Positions 9,057 to 17,790 of a DNA stretch of 64,000 nucleotides are shown here, one piece after another (position 1 is the stretch's first letter; every line of letters begins with the position of its first letter). Source of the DNA: Brevibacillus_D fluminis_A (GTDB taxonomy: Bacteria > Bacillota > Bacilli > Brevibacillales > Brevibacillaceae); NCBI RefSeq assembly GCF_052072235.1, contig NZ_CM125436.1, forward strand, positions 5,078,001 to 5,142,000. Direction: 5' to 3'. A model generated the notes under the pieces. The model saw only the letters and a program-made list of their open reading frames with translations, ran no database searches and was not told the DNA's origin. A program made the translations under genes and the position numbers.

Positions 9057-10577
9057 TTATCCCATACCGCCTGTGACCATGACTTCATCGCCGGCTTTAA
9101 TGCCGCTCTTGATCTCGATGAACTCGGCGCCTTCAATACCGATCTCCACTTCCTTCGGCGTCGGTTCGCCGCTGTTCGGATCTTTCACCATGACGGTGCC
9201 TTTGCCTTCTTCCAGCACTTCCACCGCATTCACAGGCAGGCGCACCACGTTTTCTACCTTGTTGACATTGATGTCGCAATCGCCCGTCATTCCGTGCTTC
9301 ATCTTGCCACCGTCGGCGATCAAGATCTTCACCTCAAAGCGGACCGTTTTGTCCTGCGTGGTGCCTTCCTGCGGAATTTCCACGACCTTCCCTTTGAAAA
9401 CCTGGTTGCCGAACGCCGTCACATAGACATCGACGGTTTGCCCCACCTGAATGTAGGGAATGTCCACCTCGTCGACGGATGCCTTCATATAAACAGAGGA
9501 CATGTCCATGATGACCATCGCCGGCTTGCTGCCGTCGATCTGCTCGCCTTCTTTGGCGTTGATCTTGGTGACGACGCCGCCGACGGTTGCCGTCACCTGC
9601 TTTTTGCTCAAGTCGCGCTTCTTCTGGATCAACTCAAGCTGCGCTTCTTTCAGGCTAATCTCTTTTTCTTTCTTTTCCAGATCGCTCGCTTCCATGTCCA
9701 TCTCGACCATCGTTTGGCCAGGCTGCACCGCGTCATCTTCCTTCACGAGCACTTTGCTGACTTTCCCTTCCGTACCCGCCACGATTTCCATCTCTTCAGG
9801 GAATTCGAACTTGGTGACGATTTGGCTCAGCCCGATCTCGCCGTTCGGCCCGCGGTATTCGACCTGGCCGATGTCGCCGACGCCCAATCCGCTGTCCTTT
9901 TTCACCAACACCTCAACGTCATACAGCACGCCGGCGTTGTCTACCTTTTTCCCGACCTGATCGATTTTGGTTACGACCCCCTCCGTGTAGGTGAGCGATG
10001 CACGCAGGAAGACGCGCACTTTTTGGCCAACCTGGAACTTGGTTGATTGCACGGAATAAAATTTTCCGACGATCTTCAGATGATCCATGTCGATGACTTT
10101 GGCGATCACCTGATTGGTGGATACCGTTTCCCCTGCCTTGACCATGATCTCCTTGATCTTGCCTTTTTTATCCGAAACGATCTTGTCCTTTCGTTTGCCC
10201 AGCTCCAGCATATCCCGCTCCAATTTGGAGAGCGCGATCTCTTGCTTTTGAATCTGCAATTCCGCATCTGCGCTGTCAAACGTGAACAGCGGTGTCCCTT
10301 TGCTGACATGCTGCCCTTCCTTGACCAGAATCCGCTCCACCTTTGTTGACATGTCCGGCTTTACCTCTTCATGCGCTTTGGCTTCTACAGTCCCGGTCGC
10401 ATAAATCGTCTTCTTGACCTCGCCCATGTCAGCAGTCACCGTAGGCAGCTGCGGCTTTTCCTCCATGACCGGTTCCTCAGCGGCTGAATTCGCTTTCCAA
10501 TAATGATAGCCGCCATAGCCTCCGCCCCCCAACACAACCACGAGACTGCTGATAATGATCCACTTCTTCTTGCTCAT
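9057..10577 (-). CDS. Efflux membrane-fusion/adaptor protein (HlyD/MacA/YknX-like)
   Basis: A 506-residue protein with an N-terminal membrane anchor (about 5-25) and an extracytoplasmic body of the periplasmic-adaptor family. It is the third gene after an MacB-type ATPase and permease, the arrangement of YknXYZ in Bacillus, where the adaptor works with the ABC pair to export toxic peptides or other substrates. Two lipoyl-type blocks are visible, one around 65-125 (VKEGQHVSKGTPLF) and another around 270-360 (VKEDDAVQPGQTM ... KEGEQI), with charged helical stretches between them, so it is longer than most MacA proteins (about 370-400 residues). The substrate is unknown. Confidence 0.88.
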   Translation of the reverse strand: MSKKKWIIISSLVVVLGGGGYGGYHYWKANSAAEEPVMEEKPQLPTVTADMGEVKKTIYATGTVEAKAHEEVKPDMSTKVERILVKEGQHVSKGTPLFTFDSADAELQIQKQEIALSKLERDMLELGKRKDKIVSDKKGKIKEIMVKAGETVSTNQVIAKVIDMDHLKIVGKFYSVQSTKFQVGQKVRVFLRASLTYTEGVVTKIDQVGKKVDNAGVLYDVEVLVKKDSGLGVGDIGQVEYRGPNGEIGLSQIVTKFEFPEEMEIVAGTEGKVSKVLVKEDDAVQPGQTMVEMDMEASDLEKKEKEISLKEAQLELIQKKRDLSKKQVTATVGGVVTKINAKEGEQIDGSKPAMVIMDMSSVYMKASVDEVDIPYIQVGQTVDVYVTAFGNQVFKGKVVEIPQEGTTQDKTVRFEVKILIADGGKMKHGMTGDCDINVNKVENVVRLPVNAVEVLEEGKGTVMVKDPNSGEPTPKEVEIGIEGAEFIEIKSGIKAGDEVMVTGGMG

Positions 10578-10628
10578 AGTACCCTCTCATTCTGCTCACG
10601 ACTTTTATTTTTCTTCTCTCTCTTAGGT

Positions 10629-12095
10629 CTATTCGGAACGAATCGCTTGCAATGGACTTAGACGGGACGCGCGGAACGCCGGGAAGATCCCCGCCAGCAA
10701 GCCGATGACGAATGAAAATCCGATGGCGAACATGGCGAGCCACAATGGGACGACCGCCAGCTTCGTCGGCGTGTCTCCGGCAGGCATGCGCCCGCCGAAC
10801 AAATTGAAGTCCGGATTGCTGGCTGCGACATAATTGAGGATTTCTACCGCGCCGTATGCGAGACCCAATCCTGTGATGCCGCCGATCAGCCCGATAAAAC
10901 CGGACTCGATCAAAAACAGCCAGCGAATATTGTAAACGGTCGCGCCGATGACTTTCATGATCCCGATTTCCTTCGTGCGTTCCAGGATGGACATGATCAT
11001 GGTGTTGACGATCCCGATTGTCGCGACGAGCAACGAGATCGCGGCAATTCCGCCCAAAATCAACTGAATGACAAAGAAGAATTTATTGATTTCCTTCAAC
11101 TCACGCGCAGGCGAATAAATTTCATACCCGAATTTTTGCGCGCCTTCCACAACTTTTTCCACGTTCTCGCGGCTGTCGACTTTGACAAAAATGCTTTCGA
11201 ATTCCGGCTTCGCCTTATCGTTGCGAGAGCGCTTGCGCGGCGTGTCACCGCCATTGTTTTGCTGGTCCTGCTGCTCCAGCCACTTGTTCATTTCATCCAC
11301 CATGGCGAGCGGCACATAGGCGACCGGGCCTCGGCCAAAGCGGCTGTTTTCTTCTTTCTGGAACTGGCCGACCACTCGCACGCGAATCTCTTTTTTCTCA
11401 AATTTGCGGTCGCCGTTCGAATCTTCGTAATCGCGGCTCAGGACAAAGGTTCCGGTTTTGCCGACCGCATTGAACGCAGCCGGCATGTCAGGGCCGCCCT
11501 CCCCTCCGAATCCGCCGCCCATATCGGCTGGACGCCCTGCCCGTTCATTGGCGCGGCGCTTCCGCTCTTCACGCTTATCTTTTTCCACATCGCGCATTTC
11601 GCGGGGGACCTCGTAGGAAATGACGATTTCGTTCGGCTGTCCGCTGAGGTATTCTCCTTTTTCAACCGTGCTTTTTTTCATGACGCTCGATTCCTTGACG
11701 TCTACGCCGATCACTTGCAGATGTCCCTCACGCCTGCCGATTTTCAGCTTGGCGTCGCTGTGCAGCTGCCGTGTTGGCATGACAGCTTGTACGCCCGGAA
11801 TCTGCTTGAGTTCCAGAACGGCATCTTCATTCAGCTTCTTCACTTTATCGGGCGGAATCGGCTTTTGGGTTTTTTCATCCCAATACATCGGGGCAACTTC
11901 CATTTCAGTGAGATTGCCGAAATTCTCCAGGCTTTTTACCGCGCTTTCCTTCAGGCCCAAGCTGAGCGAAATCATGGCGACAATCGCAGCCGTACCGATC
12001 ATGACCCCGATCGAGGTCAGGATGGTCCGCAGCTTCATCCGCCACAGATTGCGCCACACAATCCGCAATGAATCCAATAGTTTCAATTCTCCCAC
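10629..12095 (-). CDS. MacB/FtsX-type ABC transporter permease (YknZ-like)
   Basis: A 488-residue permease: one N-terminal helix (about 20-45), a large extracytoplasmic MacB_PCD domain to about residue 340, then three C-terminal helices (about 345-475). This is the topology of mechanotransmission ABC transporters such as MacB and YknZ. The extracytoplasmic domain contains a Gly- and charge-rich insert (residues about 175-215) that makes it longer than Bacillus subtilis YknZ. It lies 23 bp after the ATPase gene and 51 bp before the adaptor gene; all three read in one direction as one operon. Confidence 0.9.
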   Translation of the reverse strand: MGELKLLDSLRIVWRNLWRMKLRTILTSIGVMIGTAAIVAMISLSLGLKESAVKSLENFGNLTEMEVAPMYWDEKTQKPIPPDKVKKLNEDAVLELKQIPGVQAVMPTRQLHSDAKLKIGRREGHLQVIGVDVKESSVMKKSTVEKGEYLSGQPNEIVISYEVPREMRDVEKDKREERKRRANERAGRPADMGGGFGGEGGPDMPAAFNAVGKTGTFVLSRDYEDSNGDRKFEKKEIRVRVVGQFQKEENSRFGRGPVAYVPLAMVDEMNKWLEQQDQQNNGGDTPRKRSRNDKAKPEFESIFVKVDSRENVEKVVEGAQKFGYEIYSPARELKEINKFFFVIQLILGGIAAISLLVATIGIVNTMIMSILERTKEIGIMKVIGATVYNIRWLFLIESGFIGLIGGITGLGLAYGAVEILNYVAASNPDFNLFGGRMPAGDTPTKLAVVPLWLAMFAIGFSFVIGLLAGIFPAFRASRLSPLQAIRSE

Positions 12096-12118
12096 ACCTT
12101 TTTATGCATTTGCATGAT

Positions 12119-12820
12119 TTACGCCAGCATGCCTTCCTTCTGAATGACCCTGCCATCCTTGAGATAAATCACGCGGTCCGACATCTCCGCCACCCCTTGG
12201 TCGTGCGTGACGATGACGAATGTCGTTTTGTTTTCGCGGTTCATCTCGCGCATCAGGATCAAGATTTCCTCTTCCGTCGCGCTGTCGAGGTTCCCTGTCG
12301 GCTCATCCGCCAAGACGATGCTCGGCTTGGTTACAAGAGCGCGGGCGATACTGACGCGCTGCTGCTGTCCACCCGACAACTCATTGGGACGGTGCTTCAT
12401 CCGCTCTTCCAAGCCAACCATCGCAAGCATTTCCTTAGCCCGCTTGATCCGGTTGCGCCTGCTCTCGCCGAGGAAGACAAGCGGCAGCTCGACATTTTCC
12501 AATGCGGTCAAATTGGGCAGCAGATTGAAAGACTGGAAGACGAAGCCCATCGATCTGCGCCGAAACAGGCACAGCTGATTTTCGTTGTATCGGGAGATTT
12601 CCTCGCCGCTGATGAAAATCTGCCCTTCCTCCGGCCGCGTCAATCCCGCCAACAGACTGAGCAGCGTCGATTTTCCTGACCCTGACGTCCCGCAAAGCGC
12701 GACGAATTCACTGTTGTTGATATGTAGCCCCACGTCGTACAACACCGGCACTTTCAGTTTGCCCGCACCGTAGCTGTGATTGATTCCGACTGCGGTTAAT
12801 TCCCCTGGCTTATTGCTCAT
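12119..12820 (-). CDS. ABC transporter ATP-binding protein (MacB/LolD/YknY type)
   Basis: A 233-residue ATPase with Walker A GTSGSGKST, the signature LSGGQQQR, Walker B IVLADEP and the switch His in VTHD, all complete. It belongs to the MacB/LolD group that powers FtsX-like permeases, here the downstream gene. The ATG at 12820 is chosen since GAGGGG lies eight bases before it; the Met two codons upstream would be only two bases from that site. First gene of the efflux operon; about 240 bp separate it from the divergent crystallin-like gene, leaving room for promoters of both. Confidence 0.93.
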   Translation of the reverse strand: MSNKPGELTAVGINHSYGAGKLKVPVLYDVGLHINNSEFVALCGTSGSGKSTLLSLLAGLTRPEEGQIFISGEEISRYNENQLCLFRRRSMGFVFQSFNLLPNLTALENVELPLVFLGESRRNRIKRAKEMLAMVGLEERMKHRPNELSGGQQQRVSIARALVTKPSIVLADEPTGNLDSATEEEILILMREMNRENKTTFVIVTHDQGVAEMSDRVIYLKDGRVIQKEGMLA

Positions 12821-13062
12821 CTGCATTACCCCTCAGTTACTCTGGCAGAATATTTTTTCCAACTCTGTAAGTATGACGAACGAGCAGAAATAAAGTTACA
12901 ACCTTTTCCTGCAGGTATTGACACTCCAAAATGTGCTAGATTTGCGGCTTCTTTCCCTGTAAAAACGCGAAAACAAGCAGATGACCATTCACATTCGTAC
13001 AAGAACCCTACCCGACTCTTTCATATTGTGTAACGATCACTAAGAGAATGAGGTGAAAAGAG

Positions 13063-13434
13063 ATGGAAACCAGTCTTCGTCTTTCGCTGTATTCCCAGAA
13101 AAACTACAAGGGGCGCCGGATTCGCTTTAAACGCGGCGGTGTTGCGATCCGCGACATGCACGCCTTCGATTTCAACAACAGGCTCTCCAGTTTTCGTGTC
13201 AGCAACCTGAGAGAACCCGACAACGTAACGCTTGTGCTGTTCTCCGCGGCTAATTTTAAAGGCAAAGTCAGAGTCTTCCGCGGTACGCAAAACATCTCCC
13301 GGCTTTCGCGATTCTGCTTTGACAACATCACGACATCGCTGATCCTCGTCTGCGGCCGGATGTCAGATGATGCCATTTCCGAGATTTGCCGAACCGGTCA
13401 GCTTCCCAAAAACATTTTGGTCATCAGTGATTGA
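13063..13434 (+). CDS. Small beta/gamma-crystallin domain protein, probably calcium-binding
   Basis: A 123-residue protein with no signal peptide or membrane helix. Two Greek-key motifs can be read directly: Y10-x6-G17 ending in NNRLSS (38-43), and F60-x6-G67 ending in DNITTS (87-92). Each ends in the calcium double-clamp signature (N/D)(N/D)xx(S/T)S, so the protein should form one complete beta/gamma-crystallin domain with two Ca sites. A tail of about 25 residues follows. Start ATG has GAGGTG seven bases upstream. It is a single gene between a divergent efflux operon and a convergent ger operon, with a terminator right behind. Function unknown; microbial members are linked to stress or spores only by analogy. 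Confidence 0.75.
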   Translation: METSLRLSLYSQKNYKGRRIRFKRGGVAIRDMHAFDFNNRLSSFRVSNLREPDNVTLVLFSAANFKGKVRVFRGTQNISRLSRFCFDNITTSLILVCGRMSDDAISEICRTGQLPKNILVISD

Positions 13435-13444
13435 GTGGTGCTGT

Positions 13445-13494
13445 AAAAAAAGCAACCGTCGGAAACTATCCGCTGTTTGACGGTTGCTTTTCTT
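13445..13494. terminator. Bidirectional terminator
   Basis: GCAACCGTC (13452-13460) pairs with GACGGTTGC (13479-13487), with A-rich and T-rich flanks. It ends the crystallin gene and overlaps the 3' end of the converging gerB gene. Confidence 0.85.
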
Positions 13495-14581
13495 TGCGGT
13501 GAATTCGTATTTTGGCTATGGCAAGCAAGAAAAGCGGGATCGCCAAACCGACGGTCAGCGAAAGTGGAGTCCATGCCGTTCCAATGAATGTGCGGAAACT
13601 CGTCAAATTGGGTGAAACCAGCAGGGAGCCAGCGATGACAAGCGGCGCCATCGCGATGGTCAGCTGTCGGCCCTCTTGGAGCCCTAGCATTTGTGCCAGA
13701 CTGACGGTTAATGCATAATAGCTGACGCTCGTTTTAAAAAAGATGGAGACGAACCACAGAATGGCGATGGCCACTTCGATCCGTTCCAGAAAATGACCGA
13801 TGCTGATTTGCCTTGTCAAGGTGTAGCTCGGGTACGTTGCATCTGTCGCTATCAATGCGCCATCCACCAAAATGGTTGTCAGAACGAGCAGAAAGAGAAG
13901 CATGGTTCCCCCTGCCATTCCTTGAAAAAGCGCACGAGCAGCCTGCTGTCGCTGAATGACGGTCGGCATTATCATCAGAAAGGTCACCAGCTCCAGGAAA
14001 GGAAGCCCGAGAAAAGGGATGGCACCCCGGATGACCGGTTTCCCCCCGTTTTCCATCACCGGCAAGAGGTGATCGATGTCCATCTTCGGAATCAGGCAGA
14101 CAATCAAAATGAAAAAAAGCAGCAGCAGCCAAGGAAAAAATATTTCAGCGGCGCGGGTCAACGCTTCGAGGCCGATCCGCATTCCCCAAACGATGATCAG
14201 CAAGTAAATGATGTGAATCGCTTGGATCGGCGTATAAACAAGGAAGAACGTCGTTAAAAAATCGCCGATTTCTCGAACCAGAAGTGAGGTCAGAAGCAGA
14301 AAGTAGACAAAATAGACCCACGACACCAACTGACCGATCCATCTGCCAAAAACAAGCATATTCATTTGTACCAGCGTCAGCTGCGGATGAAGACGGTAGA
14401 GAGCTGCATACACGTAAACGAAGCCAAGGGAAATGACGCCCCCGACCATCACCGAGATCCATGCGTCCCGCCCTGCCCCGGCGGCCACACTGCCGGTCGC
14501 GACTATGATGGAGCTTCCGATTGTAAAGATCAAGACGAGCAGACGAAGTTGCGCAGCCGTGATCTTTCCATTATCCTGCAT
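13466..14581 (-). CDS. Spore germination protein, GerB/GerAB family
   Basis: A 371-residue protein with about ten membrane helices of the GerAB/ArcD amino-acid permease-like family, the subunit of germinant receptors thought to bind the small-molecule germinant. The ATG at 14581 is preceded by AAGGTGGGGAG; an earlier Met at 14611 is unsupported. It is the last gene of the operon A-C-D-B, after the small membrane protein. The germinant cannot be predicted from sequence by eye. Expected location is the spore inner membrane. Confidence 0.92.
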   Translation of the reverse strand: MQDNGKITAAQLRLLVLIFTIGSSIIVATGSVAAGAGRDAWISVMVGGVISLGFVYVYAALYRLHPQLTLVQMNMLVFGRWIGQLVSWVYFVYFLLLTSLLVREIGDFLTTFFLVYTPIQAIHIIYLLIIVWGMRIGLEALTRAAEIFFPWLLLLFFILIVCLIPKMDIDHLLPVMENGGKPVIRGAIPFLGLPFLELVTFLMIMPTVIQRQQAARALFQGMAGGTMLLFLLVLTTILVDGALIATDATYPSYTLTRQISIGHFLERIEVAIAILWFVSIFFKTSVSYYALTVSLAQMLGLQEGRQLTIAMAPLVIAGSLLVSPNLTSFRTFIGTAWTPLSLTVGLAIPLFLLAIAKIRIHRKEKQPSNSG

Positions 14582-14617
14582 CTTCTCCCCACCTTCTTTT
14601 TTCCGGCACACCCTTGC

Positions 14618-14851
14618 TCATTTGAGAAAACGGTCAACCATATCACTGACCGGTTTGTACACCGCAATGATCCAATCCAGTGGATTCGGCAGTTCAATAT
14701 GCAGCGCCAGGGCGATATTCAGCCCTGTCCCGATAAGCAGCAGAACCGAAAATGTCCACAGCTCCCGCCTCTGCTTTTTTTTGAGCAGACTCGGCACCTC
14801 AATGAAACAAATGACCAAAATCGCGATGAGTATTCCCACTACACTCCCCAT
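14618..14851 (-). CDS. Small two-helix membrane protein of the ger operon (D-like subunit)
   Basis: A 77-residue protein with two hydrophobic segments (about 3-21 and 30-52) separated by a basic KKKQRR loop and a short amphipathic tail. It sits between gerC (5 bp away) and gerB (36 bp away) in the same direction. Small two-helix D subunits accompany some gerA-type operons in Bacillales and modulate receptor response; size, topology and place fit that group. No catalytic residues are expected. Confidence 0.75.
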   Translation of the reverse strand: MGSVVGILIAILVICFIEVPSLLKKKQRRELWTFSVLLLIGTGLNIALALHIELPNPLDWIIAVYKPVSDMVDRFLK

Positions 14852-14856
14852 ACGTT

Positions 14857-16059
14857 CTACTCCTTGATATATTGCGTCAGCGAGTTGGTTGCTTTCCCAA
14901 GCCGCCTGATATGAATATCCGGTTCAAAGTGAACTTTCAGCTTGGGAAAATATGTGGTCTCCCAATCTTTTCGGATCTTTTTCCAAGTCTTTGGGTCGGC
15001 ACGATGCAGCGCCGAGCCGAAGCCGAAAATATCGACCTGGTATTTCTTTTGCACAAAGCTGATGGTCGCCGCAATCAGCTGCCCAAATTGTTTTTCCGCC
15101 GCTTTTTCCAGCTCAGCGATCACCTTCGGGTCCGTCAAATCAATCTTGCACGCCACTTCCCCCACATTTTCCTCGACCCGGACCTGAATCGTGATTTCCG
15201 GCTGGCCGTTGACGAACTTCCCTTTGATTTTGGACTCAGAGCGGATGACTTCCAGCCCTATGATTCCGCCTTTCGGGCACTTGACTTCACCGATCGTGCT
15301 TTTCACCTGGTTGGTGATGTAGTTGTAGCCTTTGCTCTGCTCCTCATTCAACCAGCCAATCAGCTTATCCCGCCGAAAAACCCCCAACCCGGAATAGGCA
15401 AGCGTGGTAATCGGCTGGATGTTGTCGATATTCGCCCGGGTTTCTCCCTGTTTGTTCAGGTGCCTCAGCGCAAGCCCGGTCAAAACCGGCTCCTTGCCTT
15501 CTTCCGCCAAGGTCGATGCCAGGTCGAACAGCGTAATGGCACTCGTCGGCGCCCACGCTTTTTGCGACGCTTCCAGTGAAGAAAACAGTTTGACCGCCGG
15601 AATTTTTTCAATCGTGGTCAAAATCTTCAACGTATCTTCCGCATGATGCTCTTTTTTTGCAATGACGACATAAAAATCGCTCCGCACTTCCTGATCCCGC
15701 AGGACGAGATCCAGAACTTTGCTGATGCCATCCCGCGCCAGCTCCTCCGAAATGATCAGCATGCGCAGATGGGACAAGTAGATTTTGCGTGGAGACACGC
15801 TGGTCATTTTCCGCAGCGCTTCGAAAACCGTGCCGGCGGATTGCTGGTAAAACATCACGGGCAAATAGCCATTGTTTCCACCCTTTGAGGCAACCGCGCC
15901 CGGGTTTACCACCTGCACGCTGACTTTGTAGTCTTTTCCATCCTTATCAATCGCAAGCGCGACCGCGATCGCCAATTCGTTCAGCTCCCGCCGGTTCCAA
16001 CAGCCAGAAACAAAAAGAAGGAGGCAGAGCAGCCCCAAGAAAAGTCCCTTTTTCCGCAT
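14857..16059 (-). CDS. Spore germination lipoprotein, Ger(x)C family
   Basis: A 400-residue lipoprotein: basic N-terminus, hydrophobic segment and lipobox VSGC followed by WNRREL, the hallmark start of Ger(x)C proteins. The rest is the three-domain extracytoplasmic body of the germinant receptor C subunit, acylated and anchored on the outer face of the spore inner membrane. It starts 28 bp after gerA and is followed within five bases by the small D-like gene, so the receptor subunits are co-transcribed. Length is normal for the family. Confidence 0.95.
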   Translation of the reverse strand: MRKKGLFLGLLCLLLFVSGCWNRRELNELAIAVALAIDKDGKDYKVSVQVVNPGAVASKGGNNGYLPVMFYQQSAGTVFEALRKMTSVSPRKIYLSHLRMLIISEELARDGISKVLDLVLRDQEVRSDFYVVIAKKEHHAEDTLKILTTIEKIPAVKLFSSLEASQKAWAPTSAITLFDLASTLAEEGKEPVLTGLALRHLNKQGETRANIDNIQPITTLAYSGLGVFRRDKLIGWLNEEQSKGYNYITNQVKSTIGEVKCPKGGIIGLEVIRSESKIKGKFVNGQPEITIQVRVEENVGEVACKIDLTDPKVIAELEKAAEKQFGQLIAATISFVQKKYQVDIFGFGSALHRADPKTWKKIRKDWETTYFPKLKVHFEPDIHIRRLGKATNSLTQYIKE

Positions 16060-16087
16060 CTCGCCTCAACTCCCCCTTTCCATCGGC

Positions 16088-17623
16088 TTATTGGCGCTGT
16101 TTTGGCCGGTTGCTTTTTTGCCGGACATTGTTCCAGGAACTGATCAGATGGGGCCGGGTCAGCATCATCCAGCGCGGGACGCGGACCAGCACATCTTTTT
16201 GGTCGGAAATCTGTATCGGGGCAAGCGGGCTCATGTACGGCACACCAAAGCTCCGCAGGCTGCACAAATGCAGGACGAGCGCGATCAAGCCGACGATGAT
16301 GCCGAAAATGCCGAACGAGGCAGCCAGCCCCATCAGCACAAACCGCAACATCCGCACGGGAATCCCCATGTTGAATGCCGGAAACACAAAATTCGAGATG
16401 GCGGTGATCGAGACGACGATGACCATCGCGGCGGAAACGATTCCTGCGTCAACCGCCGCCGTCCCGATGACCAGCGTACCAACGATCGACATCGCTTGCC
16501 CGACCGCCCGCGGCATCCGCACGCCCGCTTCGCGCAAAATCTCAAACGTGATTTCCATCACGAGCGCTTCGATAAATGCGGGAAAGGGCACACCCTCCCG
16601 CTGCGCTGCCAGGCTGATCAAAAGCTGGGTCGGCAGCATCTCCTGGTGAAACGTGGTGATGGCGATGTACAGCGACGGACCGATCAGCGCGATAAAAAAA
16701 CAGAGCAGGCGCAGAAAGCGCAGCAGCGTGCTGATGTCGGAACGCTGGTAGTAATCGTCAGCAGACTGGAAAAACTCGACGAACAGGGCAGGCACCGTCA
16801 AGACGAACGGCGTCCCGTCCACGACGATGGCAACGCGCCCCTCAAGCAAATTCGCGCTCACTACATCGGGCCGCTCTGAATTGAAGATGGTGGGAAAAGG
16901 CGTCGCGGTGCGGTCCTGGATTTCTTCCTCAATGAAGCTGCTCTCCAGCACGCTGTCCAAATCGATCCTGTCCAGACGGGTGCGCACCTCTTCCACCACT
17001 TTTTCATTGGCAATCCCTTCGATATACATGATCGCAACGTCCGTTTTCGTCGATCGCCCCACCATCCGCTGCTCCACGCGCAGCCGGGTGTCGCGGATGC
17101 GCCGGCGAATCAGCGCGGTATTGGTGCGCAGTGTCTCTGTAAAGCTGTCCCGGGGCCCGCGAATGATCGATTCTGTCGATGGCTCCGAGATCGCCCGGGT
17201 TTCCCAGCCTTTCAAGGAAAGCAGAAATCCGACATCCAATCCCTCAAAGAGAAGAATGACGTTGCCGGACAGCAACGAGGTGAACAGATTATCGAAATCG
17301 GCGATTTCCATAACGGCGGCGACCGTGATGACGTCGTTTTTAAGCCGTTGCAAAAAGCCCTCTTCCGCGTGCAAAACGGCAGCCCACTCCGCCGGGTCCA
17401 TTTTGAGCATGAGCGGCTCCATCACATAATGATGAAGCGACTGCGTATCCACCAAGCCTTCCGTATAAAAAAGCGCAGCCCGGAGCGGCGCTTCTTCCGT
17501 GCCGATCAAAAGCTCGCGCAATACAATGTCTGAAGCGAAATGAAGCTCCTCCAGCACCTTCGTGATGTTATCCTGGAGGCTCGGATATAACGGTTTCAGT
17601 TGTTCCGGAGCCTGCTCGCGCAT
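16088..17623 (-). CDS. Spore germination protein, GerA/GerAA family
   Basis: The 511-residue A subunit of a germinant receptor. A hydrophilic N-terminal half (to about residue 275) is followed by a membrane domain of about five or six helices, including the conserved PSLYIAITTFH and AVGQAMSIVGTLVIG segments. ATG at 17623 follows AGGAGG by six bases; a Met eight codons upstream lacks a site. First gene of the A-C-D-B operon. A sigma-G-like promoter at 17657-17686 lies at the right distance, in line with forespore expression. GerA-type A subunits have been described as the ion-channel part of the receptor. Confidence 0.95.
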   Translation of the reverse strand: MREQAPEQLKPLYPSLQDNITKVLEELHFASDIVLRELLIGTEEAPLRAALFYTEGLVDTQSLHHYVMEPLMLKMDPAEWAAVLHAEEGFLQRLKNDVITVAAVMEIADFDNLFTSLLSGNVILLFEGLDVGFLLSLKGWETRAISEPSTESIIRGPRDSFTETLRTNTALIRRRIRDTRLRVEQRMVGRSTKTDVAIMYIEGIANEKVVEEVRTRLDRIDLDSVLESSFIEEEIQDRTATPFPTIFNSERPDVVSANLLEGRVAIVVDGTPFVLTVPALFVEFFQSADDYYQRSDISTLLRFLRLLCFFIALIGPSLYIAITTFHQEMLPTQLLISLAAQREGVPFPAFIEALVMEITFEILREAGVRMPRAVGQAMSIVGTLVIGTAAVDAGIVSAAMVIVVSITAISNFVFPAFNMGIPVRMLRFVLMGLAASFGIFGIIVGLIALVLHLCSLRSFGVPYMSPLAPIQISDQKDVLVRVPRWMMLTRPHLISSWNNVRQKSNRPKQRQ

Positions 17624-17656
17624 CGCTGCCCTCCTGTCAAAAGCCAAGGTTGTGTC

Positions 17657-17686
17657 TATTATTTCCTTGCATATTTGCCTTCATGC
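17657..17686 (-). promoter_or_regulatory. Sigma-G-like promoter for the ger operon
   Basis: On the minus strand GCATG and AATAATA are separated by 18 bp, close to the sigma-G pattern gMATR-N18-CATWMTA with one mismatch. It lies about 35 bp before the gerA start codon. Confidence 0.55.
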
Positions 17687-17790
17687 GAATCCCGCAGCCG
17701 CAAAATCATTGCCCGCCGCTCTGCTTTTTCGATACAATTTTCCTAACATCTGCCGTTTTCCTGAGGCTACGCGATCGGAGGTCACCTGTC

